Assembly: GCA_945882475.1 (NCBI GenBank)
Contig: CAMCWJ010000027.1
Span: forward strand, 1-16,139
Source of the DNA: Bifidobacterium breve
GTDB lineage: Bacteria; Actinomycetota; Actinomycetes; Mycobacteriales; Mycobacteriaceae
Direction of reading: 5' to 3'
DNA length: 16,139 nt
Positions 13,037-16,139 of this stretch are shown here, one piece after another (positions within the stretch are counted from its first letter, which is position 1; each line of letters begins with the position of its first letter). The translations under genes and the position numbers were made by a program. The notes beneath the pieces were generated by a model that saw only the letters and a list, made by a program, of their open reading frames with translations, was not told where the DNA came from and made no database searches.

Positions 13037-13936
13037 ATGACGGGGTTCATCCAAGAAGCCGAGTCGCAGCAGGACCACACCTTCGAGTCCACCTCCCGGT
13101 TCGCCGACGTCCACGCCGGCGGGCGGGATATGCGCCTGCACTATCACGAGGCGGGCGTCGGCAACGAGCAGACCGTGGTGCTCCTGCACGGCGGCGGCCC
13201 GGGGGCGTCGAGTTGGTCGAACTTCGGCCGCAATATCGCCGTCCTCGCCAGGCACTTTCATGTCCTTGCCCTCGATCAGCCGGGCTACGGCCACTCCGAC
13301 AAGCACACCGAGCACGAGCAGTACAACCGCTACAGCTCCGACGCATTGCTGGCCCTGTTGGACCACCTCGGCATCGAACGTCCTGCGCTAGTGGGTAATT
13401 CACTCGGCGGCGGCACTGCGGTCCGCTTCGCACTTGACCACCCCGAGCGTGCGGGCCGATTGGTCCTGATGGGTCCGGGCGGGCTGTCGGTCAATCTTTT
13501 TGCGCCCGATCCGACCGAGGGCGTCAAGCTGCTCGGCCGTTTCACCGCCGAGCCCACCCGGGAGAACATGGAACGCTTCCTGCGGATCATGGTCTTCGAC
13601 CAGAAGCTGATCACGCCGGAACTCATCGATGAGCGCTTCGCCATCGCCAGCGCACCGGAGTCGCTGGCGGCGGCCCGGGCGATGGGGAAGTCCTTCGCGG
13701 GCCCCGATTTCGAACTCGGCATGATGTGGCGCGAGGTCTACAAACTTCGCCAGCCGGTGCTGCTGATCTGGGGCCGGGAGGACCGTGTCAACCCTCTCGA
13801 CGGCGCGCTGGTGGCGCTCAAGCAGATTCCGCGGGTCCAACTGCACGTCTTCGGCCGGTGCGGGCACTGGGCGCAGGTGGAGAAGTTCGACGAGTTCAAC
13901 AAGCTGACCATCGACTTCCTCGGGGGTGACTCGTGA
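13037..13936 (+). CDS. hsaD: HsaD, 4,9-DSHA hydrolase (meta-cleavage product hydrolase)
   Basis: HsaD hydrolyses the carbon-carbon bond of the ring-cleavage product 4,9-DSHA to give DOHNAA and 2-hydroxyhexa-2,4-dienoate. The 299-residue alpha/beta-hydrolase has the oxyanion region LLHGGGPGASSW at 49-60, the nucleophile elbow GNSLGGG with Ser122, Asp249 in WGREDRVNP and His277 in CGHW. This is the M. tuberculosis triad Ser114-Asp241-His269 shifted by eight because of a longer N-terminus. ATG 13037 lies seven bases after the hsaA stop with no clear ribosome binding site, so translation is probably coupled; the frame is open further upstream inside hsaA but that part is not family-like. The stop overlaps the hsaC GTG by four bases. 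Confidence 0.97.
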   Translation: MTGFIQEAESQQDHTFESTSRFADVHAGGRDMRLHYHEAGVGNEQTVVLLHGGGPGASSWSNFGRNIAVLARHFHVLALDQPGYGHSDKHTEHEQYNRYSSDALLALLDHLGIERPALVGNSLGGGTAVRFALDHPERAGRLVLMGPGGLSVNLFAPDPTEGVKLLGRFTAEPTRENMERFLRIMVFDQKLITPELIDERFAIASAPESLAAARAMGKSFAGPDFELGMMWREVYKLRQPVLLIWGREDRVNPLDGALVALKQIPRVQLHVFGRCGHWAQVEKFDEFNKLTIDFLGGDS

Positions 13937-14841
13937 GCGCCATTCGTTCGCTCGGGTATCTGCGCTTTGAGTCCACCGACGTCGCCGCGTGGCGGGAGTA
14001 CGCGCTCAAGGTGCTCGGCATGGTTGAGGGCAAGGGCGCGGTCGACGGCGCGTTGTACCTGCGGATGGACGACTTCCCGGCGCGACTGGTCATTGTCCCC
14101 GGCGAGCATGACCGGCTTTCGGAGGCCGGGTGGGAGTGCGCCAATGCCGCAGGCCTGCAGGAGATCCGCAACGCTCTCGATATCGAGGGCGTGGCCTACA
14201 AAGAGGCCACCGCCGCCGAACTGGCCGATCGCCGGGTCGACGAGATGATCACCTTCTGCGATCCGTCGGGTAACCGGCTGGAGGTCTTCCACGGAGCGGC
14301 GTTGGAACACCGCCGGGTGGTGAGCCCGTACGGGCACAAGTTCGTCACCGGGGAGCAGGGACTGGGCCACGTGGTGCTGTCCACCCATGATGACGCCGAG
14401 GCACTGCACTTCTACCGCGACGTACTCGGGTTCACGTTGCGTGACTCGATGCGGATGCCGCCGCAGATGGTGGGCCGACCGGCCGACGGCGCGCCCGCCT
14501 GGTTGCGCTTCTTCGGCTGCAACCCGCGGCACCACAGCCTGGCTTTCCTGCCCATGCCCACGCCCAGTGGCGTCGTGCACCTGATGGTCGAGGTGGGGGA
14601 GAGCGACGACGTCGGACTCTGCCTGGACCGGGCGCTGCGGCGCAAGGTTCCGATGTCGGCGACGCTGGGCCGACACGTGAACGACAAGATGCTGTCGTTC
14701 TACATGAAGACCCCGGGCGGGTTCGACATCGAATTCGGTTGCGAGGGGCTCGAAGTCGACGACGACGACTGGGTCGCTCGGGAGAGCACCGCGGTGAGCC
14801 TGTGGGGGCATGACTTCACCATCGGTTCGCACGCTAAGTAG
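13933..14841 (+). CDS. hsaC: HsaC, extradiol (meta-cleavage) dioxygenase for 3,4-DHSA
   Basis: HsaC is an iron(II) enzyme that opens the catechol ring of 3,4-DHSA with dioxygen to give 4,9-DSHA, the substrate of HsaD. The 302-residue protein has two vicinal-oxygen-chelate domains typical of type I extradiol dioxygenases. Iron ligands are His146 (GLGHVVL), His216 (VVHLMVE) and Glu267 (DIEFG), one residue on from M. tuberculosis His145, His215 and Glu266. The second-sphere His201 (in NPRHHS) and Tyr257 (SFYMKTP) are also present. Start GTG 13933 overlaps the hsaD stop in a GTGA junction, indicating translational coupling of consecutive pathway steps. The stop lies eight bases before hsaB. Confidence 0.97.
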   Translation: MSAIRSLGYLRFESTDVAAWREYALKVLGMVEGKGAVDGALYLRMDDFPARLVIVPGEHDRLSEAGWECANAAGLQEIRNALDIEGVAYKEATAAELADRRVDEMITFCDPSGNRLEVFHGAALEHRRVVSPYGHKFVTGEQGLGHVVLSTHDDAEALHFYRDVLGFTLRDSMRMPPQMVGRPADGAPAWLRFFGCNPRHHSLAFLPMPTPSGVVHLMVEVGESDDVGLCLDRALRRKVPMSATLGRHVNDKMLSFYMKTPGGFDIEFGCEGLEVDDDDWVARESTAVSLWGHDFTIGSHAK

Positions 14842-14849
14842 CGGCCGCC

Positions 14850-15416
14850 ATGACGGCTGAACAGATCGACCCCCGGGCGTTTCGCCAAGTCCTCGGTCAG
14901 TTCTGTACCGGGATCACCATCATCACGACGATGCATGACGGTGTGCCGGTGGGGTTTGCCTGCCAGTCCTTCGCCGCGCTGTCACTGGATCCACCACTGG
15001 TGCTGTTCTGTCCGACGAAACTCTCACGGTCGTGGCAGGCCATCGAGGCCAGCGGGGTGTTCTGCGTCAACGTTCTCACCGAGGCACAGCTTGAGGTGTG
15101 CGCCCGGTTCGGATCAAAGGAGCCCGACAAATTCGCCGGCGTCGACTGGCAACGATCAGAGCTGGGCTCACCGATCCTGGCGGGGTCCCTGGCCCACATC
15201 GACTGCACGGTGCATTCCGTGCACGACGGCGGCGACCACTTCGTGGTCTTCGGCGCGGTGCAGTCACTCTCGGAGGTCCCGAAGGTTAAGCCTCGGCCGC
15301 TGCTGTTCTACCGCGGCGAGTACACCGGAATCGAGCCGGATAAGACCACCCCCGCGCAATGGCGCGACGACCTCGAGTCCTTTCTCACCGCCACCACGCC
15401 GGACACCTGGTTGTAG
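14850..15416 (+). CDS. hsaB: HsaB, flavin reductase component of 3-HSA hydroxylase
   Basis: HsaB is an NADH-dependent flavin reductase that supplies reduced FMN or FAD to HsaA. The 188-residue protein is a complete member of the flavin-reductase split-barrel family: FRQVLGQFCTGITIIT near residues 11-26, GFACQSFAALSLDPPLVLFCPTKLSRSW-type segment at about 35-62, FCVNVL near 71, RFGSKEPDKFAGVDW near 86-100 and the C-terminal PLLFYRGEY. Start ATG 14850 follows hsaC by eight bases. In M. tuberculosis nat follows hsaB; here the next gene is convergent and ends three bases after the hsaB stop, leaving no room for a terminator between them. Confidence 0.95.
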   Translation: MTAEQIDPRAFRQVLGQFCTGITIITTMHDGVPVGFACQSFAALSLDPPLVLFCPTKLSRSWQAIEASGVFCVNVLTEAQLEVCARFGSKEPDKFAGVDWQRSELGSPILAGSLAHIDCTVHSVHDGGDHFVVFGAVQSLSEVPKVKPRPLLFYRGEYTGIEPDKTTPAQWRDDLESFLTATTPDTWL

Positions 15417-15419
15417 CTT

Positions 15420-16139
15420 TCACCGCTGCAGCCAGGGCCCCAGTCGCCGCAGCGCTTCGTCGATGTCGTTAGCCGGCCCGGCGAAGGACAGCCGGACGAA
15501 CGAACCCCCGTTGACGGTGTCGAAGTCCACGCCCGGCGCGATCGCCACCCCGGTGTCGGCCAAGAGCGTTTCACAGAAGGCCAGCGAGTCCGAGGTGAAG
15601 TCCGTCACATCGGCGTAGACGTAGAACGCACCGTCGGCCGGTGCCAACCGGGTGAGCCCAATCTGGTGCAGCCCGGTGATCAAGGTGTCCCGATTGCGCG
15701 CATAGTGCTGCAGGTGACCATCGGCCTCCGCAATCGCCTCCGCCGTGAACGCCGCAACGGCGCCCAACTGTGGCAGCACCGGCGGGCAGATGGTGAAGTT
15801 CCCGGTAAGACGGTCCACCGCCCGACGTAACTCGGCCGGCACCAGTAGCCAGCCGAGCCGCCAGCCCGTCATCGCGAAGTACTTTGAAAAGCTGTTCACC
15901 ACAACGGCATTGCGGGATGTTGCCCAGGCACACGCGGTGGCCGGAGCGCCCGGGTACACCAGGCCGTGGTACACCTCGTCGCTGATGAGCCGAACTCCCT
16001 CGGCGTCGCACCAGTGCGCGATTGCGGCGAGCTCGGAGGGTTCGATGACCGTTCCGGTCGGATTCGCCGGACTGGCCACGATCACGCCCTGCACGGGCGG
16101 ATCGAGTGCGGTTAGCATCTGCACCGTTGGCTGAAACCG
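15420..16139 (-). CDS. aspB: PLP-dependent class I/II aminotransferase, C-terminal part (partial at window end)
   Basis: Only the C-terminal 239 residues are in the window; the frame stays open to base 16139 and the N-terminus (about 150 residues in a normal enzyme of about 390) lies beyond. PLP-enzyme features are clear: ASPANPTGT near residues 22-30 of the visible part, ISDEVYHG near 52-59, the PLP-binding Lys86 in SFSKYFAMTGWRLGW, and the substrate-carboxylate Arg in FVRLSFAG near the C-terminus. The match of place and sequence is to M. tuberculosis Rv3565 (annotated aspB, possible aspartate aminotransferase); substrate is not proven. A GTG at 16124 is in frame but is internal, as the upstream codons also look like the family. 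It is convergent with hsaB. Confidence 0.88.
   Translation of the reverse strand, partial: RFQPTVQMLTALDPPVQGVIVASPANPTGTVIEPSELAAIAHWCDAEGVRLISDEVYHGLVYPGAPATACAWATSRNAVVVNSFSKYFAMTGWRLGWLLVPAELRRAVDRLTGNFTICPPVLPQLGAVAAFTAEAIAEADGHLQHYARNRDTLITGLHQIGLTRLAPADGAFYVYADVTDFTSDSLAFCETLLADTGVAIAPGVDFDTVNGGSFVRLSFAGPANDIDEALRRLGPWLQR

Noticed and set aside
11758..13092. A 444-codon open frame on the - strand opposite hsaA.
   Set aside because: It is the high-GC antisense shadow of hsaA; the translation is Val/Ala/Gly/His/Arg-rich with no domain, and hsaA itself is certain.

Overview
The window is high-GC DNA from an actinobacterium, almost certainly a rapid-growing mycobacterium (Mycolicibacterium/Mycobacterium). 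CarD, KstR, HsaA, HsaC and HsaD keep the M. tuberculosis residues and numbering at key positions, and gene order follows the M. tuberculosis Rv3583c-Rv3565 neighbourhood in inverted orientation. All family assignments and comparisons with other species are from memory; no database search was run.

Region 1 (about 1-4095, + strand) is a compact housekeeping run: carD (RNA polymerase-binding regulator), ispD and ispF (two steps of the MEP isoprenoid pathway), cysS (cysteinyl-tRNA synthetase) and rlmB (SPOUT 23S rRNA methyltransferase). From ispD to rlmB the genes overlap or lie within about 15 bases of each other, so they are probably co-transcribed.

Region 2 (4107-8460) is accessory and differs from the gene content I recall for M. 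tuberculosis at this place. On the - strand lies a four-gene operon: a metal-binding lipoprotein (znuA-like), an ABC ATPase with a His-rich tail (znuC-like), a membrane permease (znuB-like) and, last, a pxpA (LamB/YcsF, 5-oxoprolinase subunit A) gene without pxpB or pxpC. Its promoter carries a palindrome, TGAAAATGGTTTTCA, that looks like a Zur zinc-repressor site. Divergent from it is a lipoprotein of the DUF4344 putative metallopeptidase family with an HELGH motif and a probably leaderless mRNA.

Region 3 (8499-15416) is part of the KstR cholesterol-catabolism regulon: kstR (-), fadE34 (steroid side-chain acyl-CoA dehydrogenase, +), a small [2Fe-2S] ferredoxin (-), and the operon hsaA-hsaD-hsaC-hsaB (+) that hydroxylates, cleaves and hydrolyses the steroid A/B rings. 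Three KstR operator sequences are visible: one between kstR and fadE34 and two between the ferredoxin and hsaA. The ferredoxin stands where M. tuberculosis has kshB, but only the C-terminal ferredoxin domain of KshB is present, with its own GTG start and ribosome binding site. This is the most unusual feature of the window. The nat gene that follows hsaB in M. tuberculosis is absent.

Region 4 (15420-16139, - strand) is the C-terminal part of a class I/II PLP aminotransferase that runs off the window end. No rRNA, tRNA, CRISPR array, insertion sequence or phage gene was seen, and no gene-free stretch exceeds about 150 bases.
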